Counted from the stretch's first letter, positions 1 through 8,460 are shown. The stretch: 50,027 nt of DNA from Pleionea sp052032335 (GCA_052032335.1 JBPEWV010000182.1:1-50027), one strand, 5' to 3'. Program-made: numbers and translations. Notes: generated by a model not told the origin, from the sequence alone.

Positions 1-1
1 G

Positions 2-892
2 GAGCAATGGCTGGAATGGTTTGAGCAGGCCGAAATTTCGGTTGATGCATTAGTTTGCGAAAGCACTTTGATCAAACAGGCCGACGATGCGACAGAAATA
101 ATTCTGAATCAGGATTTTGCACTGATCAACGAACTCAATGGAGAGCGCTGGAGCTGCCAACGCGATTTGTTGCCTTTATTGTGGGAGCAGCGAAATGTAG
201 CAGAATCTGGCGACGAAGAAGTTGCAGATTCTGCAGACTTAAGTGTTTTGCGAATATTTCACACTGGAGAGCTGGAAAACTTTTGGCTTGAAAAAGAAAA
301 CGTCATTGCCCAGCCACTTTCAGATTTCGAACTGCTCGACTTGTACGCTCAACAATACACTCGGCAAACCATCAATATGTTGCAGCAGCAATATACGCCG
401 AAGAAAGAGTCCAACTTGCAATGGAAAAAATACAAGGCTTTGGCTTATGCCAGCGGCTTTGCCCTGTTTTCGTTTCTCGTTTATCAAGGATCGAGCTATT
501 ACGTTTTGCATCAGGAAAATCAGATCGTTCGACAGCAGGCAGAACAAAAGTTTCAACAGGTGTTTTCTCGACGCCCTCGGGCTGGCAGTATCTACGGACA
601 GGCACAACGCCTTGTCAACCGACAGGGCGGCGGTGCGGACGAGGGCGAGTTCATTAAGTTGCTCAACGCGACAGCGGCAAAAATTGTTTCGTTGGAACAA
701 ATAAAACCAACCAGCATTACCTACGATGGTCGCAAAGGTGAGCTAAGGCTCGATGTATTGGCGCCCGATTATCAGTCGCTGAACAATTTCAAAGAGACAC
801 TAACAAAAAGTGGATTGACGGTTGACATGTCATCGGCAAGTGCGCAAGGCGATGCTTATTCAACCCGTCTGGTCATAAGGAGCCGGTCATGA
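2..892 (+). CDS. gspL: Type II secretion protein GspL (5' end outside window)
   Basis: GspL is the bitopic inner-membrane protein that couples the GspE ATPase to the pseudopilus machinery. The reading frame is open from base 2, so the gene starts upstream of the window; the TTG at 68 is only an internal codon. About 296 residues remain: the end of the cytoplasmic actin-like domain, one membrane segment (roughly bases 430-505, around the run ALAYASGFALFSFLVYQ), then a periplasmic ferredoxin-like domain at the C-terminus (about the last 80 residues). The stop overlaps the gspM start as ATGA, so translation is probably coupled. Assignment rests on this topology and on the following gspM and gspN. 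Confidence 0.88.
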   Translation, partial: EQWLEWFEQAEISVDALVCESTLIKQADDATEIILNQDFALINELNGERWSCQRDLLPLLWEQRNVAESGDEEVADSADLSVLRIFHTGELENFWLEKENVIAQPLSDFELLDLYAQQYTRQTINMLQQQYTPKKESNLQWKKYKALAYASGFALFSFLVYQGSSYYVLHQENQIVRQQAEQKFQQVFSRRPRAGSIYGQAQRLVNRQGGGADEGEFIKLLNATAAKIVSLEQIKPTSITYDGRKGELRLDVLAPDYQSLNNFKETLTKSGLTVDMSSASAQGDAYSTRLVIRSRS

Positions 893-1353
893 ATCAAGTG
901 ATGCAATGGTACGATCAATTGTCGGAACGCGATAAAAAAGTCGTGCAAATTGCGGCCCCTCTGGCCGCTGTGATATTGGTGATATTCGCGCTTGTGGTTC
1001 CGGTAATCAATCTTGTCAGCGAACTTGAAAATGAAGTGAAAGACAATAAAAAAGCCGTGGTCTTTTTGCAACAACAGGCCCCGGCATCGACGGCCGGTGG
1101 TAAAAAGAGCTTTTCATCGCTGACTAATGTCATTACTAATACAACACGACAACACCAGTTTCAACTCGCCCGTTTTGAAGAAAAAAAGAACGGCGAGATC
1201 AATGTCTGGTTTGACGAAATCGCCTTTGACAAAATGTTGGAGTGGCTTGCCAGTTTAGAGAACGATTATGGCATCACCTCTTCCTATCTGTCGATCAGTC
1301 AGACCAGTGAAGTCGGTATTGTTCGAGCAAACGTACGACTGGTATCGGGTTGA
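889..1353 (+). CDS. gspM: Type II secretion protein GspM
   Basis: GspM is a small inner-membrane partner of GspL in the type II secretion assembly platform. The 154-residue product has a short cytoplasmic N-terminus (MNQVMQWYDQLSERDKK), one membrane segment at about residues 19-41, and a periplasmic domain ending near VGIVRANVRLVSG that fits the GspM ferredoxin-like fold. The length is typical for the family. The start overlaps the gspL stop by four bases (ATGA), as in gsp operons. Identification depends on position between gspL and gspN plus topology, because GspM is poorly conserved in sequence. Confidence 0.9.
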   Translation: MNQVMQWYDQLSERDKKVVQIAAPLAAVILVIFALVVPVINLVSELENEVKDNKKAVVFLQQQAPASTAGGKKSFSSLTNVITNTTRQHQFQLARFEEKKNGEINVWFDEIAFDKMLEWLASLENDYGITSSYLSISQTSEVGIVRANVRLVSG

Positions 1354-1381
1354 GTATTACCTTTATTGATTTGAGAGCTTT

Positions 1382-2128
1382 ATGAGCAAAAAAACAATTT
1401 TTCTATCACTTTTATTATTTGTGGTGTTTTTGATCGCTACCGTGCCTGCGCGTACCGCGCTCGGCTTGTTGCCAGATTCGGTACCCGTCAAGGCGAGTGG
1501 CGTCAGTGGCAGCCTGTGGTCGGGCAGTGCTGCTTCTGTTCAAGTTAACCGTCAGACTGTGTCCAACGTAGAATGGAGCATCAATCCATTTTGGTTATTG
1601 ACTGGTAAATTGGGTGGCAGTGTCGAGTTGACCGGCAATGATGCGACGGCAGTCGGTGGCTGGAAAATGGGGGTCGACCAAACCCTGTACCTGAACGGTA
1701 TGCAGGTGGACTTTCCGGCCAATCGGGTGTCCGGCTTTCTACCGATGAAAGGCATGGCGTTGGAAGGTGATTTTCGCGCCGAAATTGATAGCTTATCGTT
1801 TAATCAGGCTACTGGACCACAGGGCGTTTCGGCAACTTTGTTTTGGTTAAAAGGCGCCGCGTCAATTGCCGGTCCGGTGATTGACCTGGGAGACTTTACC
1901 ATTGCGGCTAAATCGAAAGATGATAAGACCATAGAGCTGGTTTTAAAGCCCAGCAAGAACGCATTGGATGCCAAAGGTAAGGCAACCATTCGATGGCCAC
2001 AAACTATTGAACTTGATATTTCGGTGACTGAAGAGGTTCCTGATGAGTTGAAGAGTACTATTGCGTTTTTAAAAAAGGCCGACAATAATCGTCGCACCTT
2101 AGAAATGACTCTACCCTTGAAACGCTGA
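1382..2128 (+). CDS. gspN: Type II secretion protein GspN
   Basis: GspN is an accessory inner-membrane component found at the 3' end of some gsp operons (for example Vibrio eps). The 248-residue product has an N-terminal membrane anchor (about residues 5-25) and then a glycine- and tryptophan-rich beta-repeat region (SGVSGSLWSGSA, WSINPFWLLTGKLGG) characteristic of GspN. It lies 28 bases after gspM on the same strand and 3 bases before yrfG, so it is probably cotranscribed. Its exact role in secretion is not settled, and it is dispensable in several species. Confidence 0.9.
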   Translation: MSKKTIFLSLLLFVVFLIATVPARTALGLLPDSVPVKASGVSGSLWSGSAASVQVNRQTVSNVEWSINPFWLLTGKLGGSVELTGNDATAVGGWKMGVDQTLYLNGMQVDFPANRVSGFLPMKGMALEGDFRAEIDSLSFNQATGPQGVSATLFWLKGAASIAGPVIDLGDFTIAAKSKDDKTIELVLKPSKNALDAKGKATIRWPQTIELDISVTEEVPDELKSTIAFLKKADNNRRTLEMTLPLKR

Positions 2129-2131
2129 TTT

Positions 2132-2797
2132 ATGGAAATTTCGATAGACTGGCAACAAATAGACACCGTGCTGTTGGATATGGACGGCACTATTTTAGAT
2201 TTGCATTTTGACAATTATTTCTGGGGTGAGTACCTTCCTCTGGCTTATGCCGAAAAAAACCAACTGCACATTGACGACAGTATTGCGCACCTCAAGCCCA
2301 TGTTCGAGGCCACCCAAGGGACATTGAACTGGTATTGTCTTGACTATTGGACCGAGCAACTGCAACTTGATATTGTTGCATTGAAAAAACAGATTGAACA
2401 CAAAGTTGCGTTTCGACCTAAGGCCATTGAGTTCCTTCAGTTTCTCAATCTGCAGAAAAAACAGGTGTTTTTGGCCACTAATGCGCATCAAAAAGCCCTG
2501 GAAATTAAACTTTTAAACGCGCAGTTTCATGATTACTTCGAAGAGTTGATTACTTCTCATGAGTTTGGCGTGCCAAAAGAAGAGCAGGTTTTCTGGCGTA
2601 AGTTGCAACAGCGCATCGGGTTCAAAAAAGAACGTACTTTATTTATTGATGACAGTTTGGCAGTGTTACAATCGGCGCAGCAATTTGGTATTAAACATTT
2701 GCTGGGTATCGAACAACCTGATAGTCAACAACCGCCTCGACCGATGAAGCCCTATGTTGCGGTGTCTTGTTTTACAGAAATAATGGCCAACCAATGA
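2132..2797 (+). CDS. yrfG: HAD-family GMP/IMP nucleotidase YrfG
   Basis: A haloacid-dehalogenase-type phosphatase of the YrfG group, which dephosphorylates purine mononucleotides in the cytoplasm. All four HAD motifs are visible: DMDGT with nucleophile D16 and D18, the motif II threonine at T116 (ATNAH), the motif III lysine at about K149 (VPKEE), and the motif IV acidic pair D173-D174 (FIDDS). Length 221 matches the family. It starts 3 bases after gspN and its stop overlaps the next start (ATGA at 2794), so it is in a tight run with gspN and nudE. Substrate specificity is taken from the family, not seen directly. Confidence 0.88.
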   Translation: MEISIDWQQIDTVLLDMDGTILDLHFDNYFWGEYLPLAYAEKNQLHIDDSIAHLKPMFEATQGTLNWYCLDYWTEQLQLDIVALKKQIEHKVAFRPKAIEFLQFLNLQKKQVFLATNAHQKALEIKLLNAQFHDYFEELITSHEFGVPKEEQVFWRKLQQRIGFKKERTLFIDDSLAVLQSAQQFGIKHLLGIEQPDSQQPPRPMKPYVAVSCFTEIMANQ

Positions 2798-3339
2798 ATC
2801 AAAAGCCGAAAATTTTAAAGCAAACCCAGGTCGCTCGAACGCGCATTTTTTGCGTTGAAGAACTGGAGCTGGAGTTTTCCAATGGCGTGCAACGGACTTA
2901 TGAGCGTTTGAAAGCGGGTGGTTCGGGCGCGGTCTTAGTGGTGCCCATCAACGAAAACAACGAAATACTGATGATTCGCGAATATTCGGCAGGCATTGAT
3001 GACTATGAACTGGCGTTGCCGAAAGGGTTGATCGAAAAAAATGAGCCAGTCTTAGAAGCGGCGAACCGTGAGCTAAAAGAAGAAATTGGTTTTGGTGCAA
3101 AGCGATTAACTGAGCTTAAAACGATATCGCTGGCGCCTGGGTATTTGAGCCATAAAATGAGCATTGTGTTGGCTCAGGATTTGTATCCGGAAAAATTGGA
3201 AGGCGATGAGCCTGAGCCGATCGAAGTCGTACCCATGGATTACAACAGCATCGACGACATCATCGCCCGGGATGATTTTACCGAAGCGCGCAGTATAGCC
3301 GCGCTTTACTTAGCCCGCGATCATATCAATAACAATTAA
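2794..3339 (+). CDS. nudE: ADP compounds hydrolase NudE (Nudix)
   Basis: A Nudix hydrolase that cleaves ADP-ribose, Ap3A and NADH into nucleoside monophosphate products. The Nudix box is intact at about residues 78-100 (G-x5-E-x7-RELKEEIGF). I chose the ATG at 2794, which overlaps the yrfG stop as ATGA and gives 181 residues, close to the about 186 of E. coli NudE. An upstream TTG at 2767 would add nine unlikely residues inside yrfG. The next gene, cysQ, also acts on adenosine phosphate by-products, and the nudE-cysQ pairing is common in gammaproteobacteria. Confidence 0.92.
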   Translation: MNQKPKILKQTQVARTRIFCVEELELEFSNGVQRTYERLKAGGSGAVLVVPINENNEILMIREYSAGIDDYELALPKGLIEKNEPVLEAANRELKEEIGFGAKRLTELKTISLAPGYLSHKMSIVLAQDLYPEKLEGDEPEPIEVVPMDYNSIDDIIARDDFTEARSIAALYLARDHINNN

Positions 3340-3359
3340 TCATCTAACAGGAATACTCT

Positions 3360-4175
3360 GTGAACTATCAAGATTTTATTGATCCGGTTATTGCGATCTC
3401 AAAAAAAGCCGGTGAGGCAATTCTTAAGGTCTATGAATCGGACGATTTTGGGAAACGCTTAAAGTCGGACGATTCGCCGCTTACCGAAGCCGATATGGCT
3501 TCACACAATTTAATTTGTGCGGAGCTGGAGAAACTGACGCCTGAAATTCCTGTGTTATCGGAAGAAAGTAAAAACATTACCTACGAAGAGCGTCAGTCGT
3601 GGCGCACTTACTGGCTGGTGGATCCGTTGGATGGTACCAAAGAATTCATTGCTCGCAATGGTGAGTTTACCACTAATATTGCATTGATTGTCGATGGCCG
3701 TCCTATTCTGGGCGTTATTTATGTGCCGGTTAAAGAGACGCTTTACTATGCGGCACGCTATTTTGGGGCGCATAAAGTTATCGCTGACTCGGTAGCAGAA
3801 AAAATTATGGTACGAAAAGTACCTCAAGTTCAGGGCAACAAGCAGTACACGGTGGTCGCCAGTCGACGCCACGGCTTGGACAAAGTCGAAGCGCTGTGTA
3901 AAAAAATGCCTCAGGTGGATCTCACCAGCAAAGGCAGTTCGTTGAAAATGTGTCTGGTTGCTGAAGGTGAAGCTGATCTGTATCCTCGTTTGGCTCCAAC
4001 TTCGGAATGGGACACTGCCGCGGCTCAGATCATTGTCGAAGAAGCCGGTGGTCAAATGGTCAAAACGGATTTTTCGGTCCTGGAATACAATACGAAAGAA
4101 GACTTACTGAACCCGCACTTTCTGGTTTTGGGTGATGCCGAGGAAGACTGGAAGACATTGTTGCAAATGGCTTAA
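3360..4175 (+). CDS. cysQ: 3'(2'),5'-bisphosphate nucleotidase CysQ
   Basis: CysQ removes the 3' phosphate from PAP/PAPS, the by-product of sulfate assimilation and of phosphopantetheine transfer. Inositol-monophosphatase-fold motifs are present: the metal-binding glutamate near E68 (LSEES), DPLDGT at residues 88-93, and the late WDTAAAQIIVEEAGG motif near residue 218. The start is GTG at 3360, with an AGGA about 8 bases upstream. The 271 residues are slightly longer than the E. coli protein (about 246). It is the last gene of the gsp-to-cysQ run. Confidence 0.93.
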   Translation: MNYQDFIDPVIAISKKAGEAILKVYESDDFGKRLKSDDSPLTEADMASHNLICAELEKLTPEIPVLSEESKNITYEERQSWRTYWLVDPLDGTKEFIARNGEFTTNIALIVDGRPILGVIYVPVKETLYYAARYFGAHKVIADSVAEKIMVRKVPQVQGNKQYTVVASRRHGLDKVEALCKKMPQVDLTSKGSSLKMCLVAEGEADLYPRLAPTSEWDTAAAQIIVEEAGGQMVKTDFSVLEYNTKEDLLNPHFLVLGDAEEDWKTLLQMA

Positions 4176-4205
4176 AGGGTAATTTGTTTTGAAGACTTTT
4201 ATCCG

Positions 4206-4234
4206 TTGATAGGGTCATAGTTATTTTGTAATAA
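4206..4234 (+). promoter_or_regulatory. Possible promoter for the lipoprotein/DUF350 block
   Basis: TTGATA at 4206-4211 is followed after 17 bases by TAATAA (4229-4234), with an alternative TGTAAT at 4227-4232. It sits in the 111-base gap after cysQ and before the lipoprotein gene. The -10 match is weak, so this is only a candidate. Confidence 0.3.
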
Positions 4235-4286
4235 AAATTTACCACCAAAGACTCTGTGGGCATTAGAAATTTTAGAAGGAGTATTA

Positions 4287-5261
4287 ATGATTAAACATTG
4301 GATCTTCTTAACGGTTGTACTCTTGTTAATCACAGGATGTGTTAGCAAAGAAGAGCAATTAACCGAATGGGTTAAGGCGGATATCGTCGAGGTTGAAAAG
4401 AGCCTCGGTCAATTGAAAACACAGTTGTCGCAAGGCCGACTTGGTAACGCGAAAAAATTGCAGTCTTATGCCAGCGAAATGAAACGCTCGCAACCCCAAT
4501 ACGCTCCTCTTTTTGAAAATCTCGCCAAAAATGCGACGCCTACCGGTCCCATGGTGACAGAGCTCGAAGAGCGACTCAAGCAGGTAAAACTAACCCCGGG
4601 TTCGACTGTCCGTCAGCTGGAGATGAGTTTAAATGAATTGGCGATGCTGAAAGAAGCGACCAAACCAACGATTTTTAATGATGCCCTATCTGACAGTGTG
4701 AATGTATTGGCCGATATGTCAGGTGGAAAGTTGCTCAGAGTGCAGGCGATTTCAAAGCGCAGTGAACAAGCCAGCAATCAGGGCGCTTACGCTGCAGCAG
4801 GTTCACAACTTATTGGCAATCCGCATTATGGCCAGTGGGTCACCGACAGCAGTGGTAGTACTATTTGGCAATGGTTTGCCTTGTACTGGTTGTTTGATGA
4901 AGTGCTCGATTTGGACGATGCGTTCAAGCGTAAACGTTATTACTCCTACTCTCATTGGTCGAGTCGTCGCCCTTATTCTTATTACCACGATTACGGACGT
5001 TATCGTTACACCAGTCCGAAAAAATTAACCAAGCAAAACCAGATAGAACAAAAAACGGCAAAAAACTTTCGCCAACAAGGGAAACGATTTAACAGTCCTT
5101 ACGCCAAAAAGCGCACGGGCGCGAGCCGATTGAGCAGTGCCAGTCAATCACGACCTTCTTCGGGCAGTTTCCGAAAGGCTTCGTCTTATCGTAATTCTTC
5201 TACCAGTTCAGGTCGACGCGGATACTCACGCACCAGTCGTGGTCCGAGTCGAGGCAAATAG
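4287..5261 (+). CDS. Outer-membrane lipoprotein of unknown function
   Basis: I do not recognise the family. The 324-residue product begins with a lipoprotein signal peptide ending in the lipobox I-T-G-C (C18); valine at +2 suggests outer-membrane sorting. Residues about 25-165 are helical and charged. The middle has a Tyr/Trp-rich, acidic patch (around WQWFALYWLFDEVLDLDD). The last about 100 residues are very basic and rich in Ser, Arg and Tyr with RS/SS repeats, and look disordered, perhaps binding an anionic polymer or peptidoglycan. The ribosome-binding site AAGGAG is good. It opens the block containing DUF350, aminopropyltransferase and the PspA-like genes, 18 bases before DUF350, so a role in envelope maintenance is inferred. 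Confidence 0.75.
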   Translation: MIKHWIFLTVVLLLITGCVSKEEQLTEWVKADIVEVEKSLGQLKTQLSQGRLGNAKKLQSYASEMKRSQPQYAPLFENLAKNATPTGPMVTELEERLKQVKLTPGSTVRQLEMSLNELAMLKEATKPTIFNDALSDSVNVLADMSGGKLLRVQAISKRSEQASNQGAYAAAGSQLIGNPHYGQWVTDSSGSTIWQWFALYWLFDEVLDLDDAFKRKRYYSYSHWSSRRPYSYYHDYGRYRYTSPKKLTKQNQIEQKTAKNFRQQGKRFNSPYAKKRTGASRLSSASQSRPSSGSFRKASSYRNSSTSSGRRGYSRTSRGPSRGK

Positions 5262-5279
5262 TTTTAAGGGGATTTAAGT

Positions 5280-6173
5280 ATGCAATTTGAATTAATTGAT
5301 ATTTGGAGTTTGCAGGCGCTTCTGCTCGACCTGTTAATTATCGTCGCGCTACTTGTGAGTTTAAAGTTCGTCAAAGGAATGTTATCCAGTGTAAATTCAC
5401 AAAGCGAGTTGGTGGATAAAAATAATGCCGCTTTTGGCATCAGTTTTGGCGGCGGCATCTTGTCACTGGGCGTTGTGTTGACCGGCGTATCTTCGGGCGA
5501 TTTTGCCGACTCATTGGGTCAGGAAGTGTTGTCGATGGCGGTGTTTGGCGTTGTTGGCCTGGTACTCATTTTGATTGGTCGACTGATACAAGACAAACTG
5601 GTGTTAACACAAATGGATATCCATGGTGAGCTGGCGAAAAATAATGTGGCGTGTGCTCTGGTCGATGTTGGACATATGATTGCCATCGGCTTGATCATCC
5701 GTGCTGCCATGATCTGGATCCCGAGCGCTGATTTCTCGATCATTCCGGTCTTATTGGTCGCATTTGTTTTGTCGCAAGTAGTGATTCTATTGGCATCGGC
5801 CTATCGAATTAAGCTTTTCAAAGCGCGTAACGAAGGACACGCCAATTGTCTTCAGGCAGCGGTTGCTAGTGGCAATCAGGCGTTAGCCTTACGCTACGCC
5901 GCATTTATGATTGGCGCAGCACTGACCGTAACTGCGGCGTCTCACCTGGTAACCTACGATTTGGAAAATCAATGGTTGTCGGCAATTATGTGGTCTGGCT
6001 TGTCACTGGTATCGATTTTGATTTACGCGTTATTGGTATTGATTATTCGCAAAATGGTACTGACCGGTGTCGATGTTGCCGAAGAAGTTGATCGCGAACA
6101 AAACACCGGAATTGCCGCGGTCGAAGGCGCTATTTTTGTGGCCATAGGCGCGGTACTAACCGCTCTGATTTAA
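5280..6173 (+). CDS. Tandem DUF350 inner-membrane protein (YjfL-like)
   Basis: A polytopic membrane protein with two consecutive DUF350 units of about 130-150 residues each; E. coli YjfL has one such unit (about 132 residues), so this is a duplicated or fused form. About eight membrane segments are visible, with similar turns in both halves (for example GILSLGVVLTGV early, and GAIFVAIGAVLTALI at the end). The biochemical function of DUF350 is not established. It is embedded between a lipoprotein and an aminopropyltransferase and close to YjfI/J/K homologues, the partners seen in other bacteria, suggesting a shared membrane-stress role. Confidence 0.85.
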   Translation: MQFELIDIWSLQALLLDLLIIVALLVSLKFVKGMLSSVNSQSELVDKNNAAFGISFGGGILSLGVVLTGVSSGDFADSLGQEVLSMAVFGVVGLVLILIGRLIQDKLVLTQMDIHGELAKNNVACALVDVGHMIAIGLIIRAAMIWIPSADFSIIPVLLVAFVLSQVVILLASAYRIKLFKARNEGHANCLQAAVASGNQALALRYAAFMIGAALTVTAASHLVTYDLENQWLSAIMWSGLSLVSILIYALLVLIIRKMVLTGVDVAEEVDREQNTGIAAVEGAIFVAIGAVLTALI

Positions 6174-6179
6174 AACCCT

Positions 6180-7913
6180 ATGCTGCAAGCGCTGCGTTCA
6201 CAACGCTGGAACCTGATTCGTCATGATATCCTGTTACTGGGTATCATGATGATCCTCGCCGCTTGTGGCCTGATCTACGAATACTTATTGTCGCATTACG
6301 CTGGCCGAGTGCTGGGCGTTATGGAGTCAACCATTTACGCCATGATTGGCTTGATGATTGTCGCCATGGGGCTGGGTGCCTGGACTGCGAAATGGTTTAA
6401 AAGCCCTTATTCCACGTTCGCCTGGTTAGAAGCGACTATCGCTCTAATTGGTTGTACCGCCACTTTGGTAATCGCTGGCATCATCGCATTAACCGGTACG
6501 TTACCCGAACTCTTATCGTCAACTTACAACTTACCGCCCGATACGGTGGTTAGCGGCGGCGCTCTTGAACAGTTACAGGTGATCAGTCGATACTTGCCTT
6601 ATGTGGCCGGATTTATTCTCGGTTTATTCATCGGCATGGAAATCCCGTTAATTGCTCGAGTACGCGAAGACGTCTATGGCGAACATCTGGAAAACAACGT
6701 GGGTACCATTTATGGGGCGGATTACATAGGCGCGGGCATGGGTGCCGTTGTCTGGATTACCCTGATGTTGTCGCTCGACATTACCGTAGCGGCGGCCTGG
6801 ACTGCATTTCTAAACGTTCTTGCTGGATTGATTTTCTTGTGGCGTTACTGGCCAAAAATTAAATTTCCCCGACTTTTGCTTATGTTTCACTTGGGGTTAT
6901 TGGTCCTGTTAATCATTATTGCTGACAGTGGCGCGCGCTGGATGAGCGATTTCTCAAATGTGTTGTATCGCGATCAGGTGGTTTACCAGAAACAAACCAA
7001 ATTTCAAAACATCACTTTTACGCAGCGTTCGTTCGGCGGTGGGCAACGACCGGTGATCGACATGTACCTAAACGGTCGACTGCAATTTAGCAGTTTGGAC
7101 GAGTCAATTTACCACTCGATGCTAACTTACCCGGGGCTGATGGCTTCGGCTCGACAAGAGCATGTACTGGTGATTGGTGGCGGCGACGGTCTTGCGGTAC
7201 GCGATATTTTGCGTTGGGAGCCAAAAAGTGTCACTCTGATCGACCTCGATGCCGGTTTGGTTGAGCTGTTCTCAAAACGCTATGCGCAGCTGCATGATGA
7301 GAAAACCGAGGCCTTACGTACGCGTTTGATGACGCTCAATCACTCGGCGTTTGAAGATGAACGCGTCGAAGTGGTGTTTGGCGATGCTTTTATCGAGCTC
7401 GACAAATTGCTGGAGCGACAGGTCTTTTTCGATACCATTATTATCGATTTGCCCGATCCCAGTCATCCTGATTTGAACAAGCTTTACTCGGATCATTTTT
7501 ACGCCCGAATTCTCAAGTTGTTGCAGGGTGACGGCGCTTTGGTGGTGCAATCAACCTCTCCCTATCATGCAAAAAACGCCTTTGTCAGTATTGGCAAGAC
7601 GGTGAAGTATTCTGGCTTCGAGCACGTTGAGCAATACCGTCAAAATGTGCCGTCATTTGGTGAATGGGGCTGGACCATTGCCACCAAAATGGGCCAGTCT
7701 GCAAAACAGCGCATTGCGAACCACACTCGACTCCCGGTTGAAAACCATTATATTAACCGAGATGTGTTGCTGGGGGCGTTTGCCATGCCGAGTGACTTTT
7801 ATAACAACACAGAGAGTATTTCGGTAAACGTGTTGGGTACGGGGACAGTGTATCAATACCACACTCAAGCCTGGCAAAAAGACGTTGGCGTTTACTTGTC
7901 GGCGCAAAATTGA
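6180..7913 (+). CDS. Membrane-fused polyamine aminopropyltransferase-like protein
   Basis: The N-terminal half (about residues 15-245) has six to seven membrane segments. The C-terminal part (about 260-510) is a spermidine-synthase-type domain, which moves an aminopropyl group from decarboxylated SAM to an amine. The nucleotide-binding motif GGGDG is at residues 333-337, followed by acidic LIDLD near 353-357. The catalytic-loop aspartate corresponds to D423 in DLPDPSHPD. The usual YHE...H.P amine-site motif reads YHS...Y.G here (about residues 311-319), so the acceptor may not be putrescine. It begins 6 bases after the DUF350 gene with no clear ribosome-binding site. The soluble E. coli enzyme has about 288 residues and lacks the membrane half. 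Confidence 0.85.
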   Translation: MLQALRSQRWNLIRHDILLLGIMMILAACGLIYEYLLSHYAGRVLGVMESTIYAMIGLMIVAMGLGAWTAKWFKSPYSTFAWLEATIALIGCTATLVIAGIIALTGTLPELLSSTYNLPPDTVVSGGALEQLQVISRYLPYVAGFILGLFIGMEIPLIARVREDVYGEHLENNVGTIYGADYIGAGMGAVVWITLMLSLDITVAAAWTAFLNVLAGLIFLWRYWPKIKFPRLLLMFHLGLLVLLIIIADSGARWMSDFSNVLYRDQVVYQKQTKFQNITFTQRSFGGGQRPVIDMYLNGRLQFSSLDESIYHSMLTYPGLMASARQEHVLVIGGGDGLAVRDILRWEPKSVTLIDLDAGLVELFSKRYAQLHDEKTEALRTRLMTLNHSAFEDERVEVVFGDAFIELDKLLERQVFFDTIIIDLPDPSHPDLNKLYSDHFYARILKLLQGDGALVVQSTSPYHAKNAFVSIGKTVKYSGFEHVEQYRQNVPSFGEWGWTIATKMGQSAKQRIANHTRLPVENHYINRDVLLGAFAMPSDFYNNTESISVNVLGTGTVYQYHTQAWQKDVGVYLSAQN

Positions 7914-7932
7914 AAAATCGTAATAATTTAGC

Positions 7933-7961
7933 TTGACATTTTATGTCGAGTTTCGTATCTT
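7933..7961 (+). promoter_or_regulatory. Sigma-70-type promoter of the yjfI-like operon
   Basis: A perfect -35 TTGACA (7933-7938), a 17-base spacer and TATCTT (7956-7961) predict transcription from about 7968, upstream of the DUF2170 gene at 8010. The -35 overlaps the first of two identical palindromes, and the second lies just after the predicted start site, a typical layout for a repressed promoter. Confidence 0.78.
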
Positions 7962-7985
7962 AATTCTAACGCGACATTTTATGTC
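7935..7985. promoter_or_regulatory. Twin palindromic operators GACAT-TTT-ATGTC
   Basis: Two identical 13-base copies (7935-7947 and 7973-7985), each an inverted repeat GACAT/ATGTC around TTT, lie 38 bases apart centre to centre. They flank the predicted -10 and start site of the promoter at 7933-7961. Identical palindromes at these positions suggest binding of a dimeric repressor, perhaps with looping or cooperative contact. The regulator is unknown; the small RHH-like protein at 9804-10124 in the same operon is a candidate by inference. Confidence 0.7.
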
Positions 7986-8009
7986 ATTAACTAAGAGGAT
8001 ATAAAAACC

Positions 8010-8426
8010 ATGTCATTAAAGGAACTGGCTATCCAACTCAATGGTTTTGTTAAAGATGGCTTTACACTTGATGTGTTGCCGATTCAGGAAAACGGCAATG
8101 GAGACATCACAGTGTTGCAAGTGATTGTTGAAGGGTTCGATGAGTTGCCCATTTTTGTCACCGCAACAGAGGAACAGGTTTTATGCGTTACCAACTTGTT
8201 TACCAAAGACGAAGTAAAGCCTGAAACTTTGGATGAGCTAAATGCCATGTTGTTGAAACTGACGGTTAATGTACCACTCAGTTCATTTGGAATGATAGAC
8301 GATCAGTACGTGTTGTTTGGTGCCATGGGTGTGTCGACACTGGTTGAGAACATCGCACACGAGCTGGTAGTGCAAGCAGAGAATTCACTCGAAGCTTTGG
8401 AAGCTTTAGAACAGTTTTTAAATTAA
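8010..8426 (+). CDS. yjfI: DUF2170 family protein (YjfI-like)
   Basis: A 138-residue soluble, acidic protein of the DUF2170/YjfI family, recognised from its overall pattern (MSLKELAIQLNGF at the start, PIFVTATEEQVLCVTNLF in the middle, an ALEALEQFLN end) and from its position directly before a PspA-like gene, as in E. coli yjfI-yjfJ. It is the first gene after the twin-palindrome promoter. The biochemical function is not established; neighbours point to a cytoplasmic partner of the PspA-like protein. Confidence 0.85.
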   Translation: MSLKELAIQLNGFVKDGFTLDVLPIQENGNGDITVLQVIVEGFDELPIFVTATEEQVLCVTNLFTKDEVKPETLDELNAMLLKLTVNVPLSSFGMIDDQYVLFGAMGVSTLVENIAHELVVQAENSLEALEALEQFLN

Positions 8427-8460
8427 GTCGCAAGGACGTTAAAGCGTTAGGAGAGAAACT

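Noticed and set aside
243..704. A 153-residue frame overlapping gspL
   Set aside because: Shadow in another frame; no family resemblance, and gspL has membrane segment and context.
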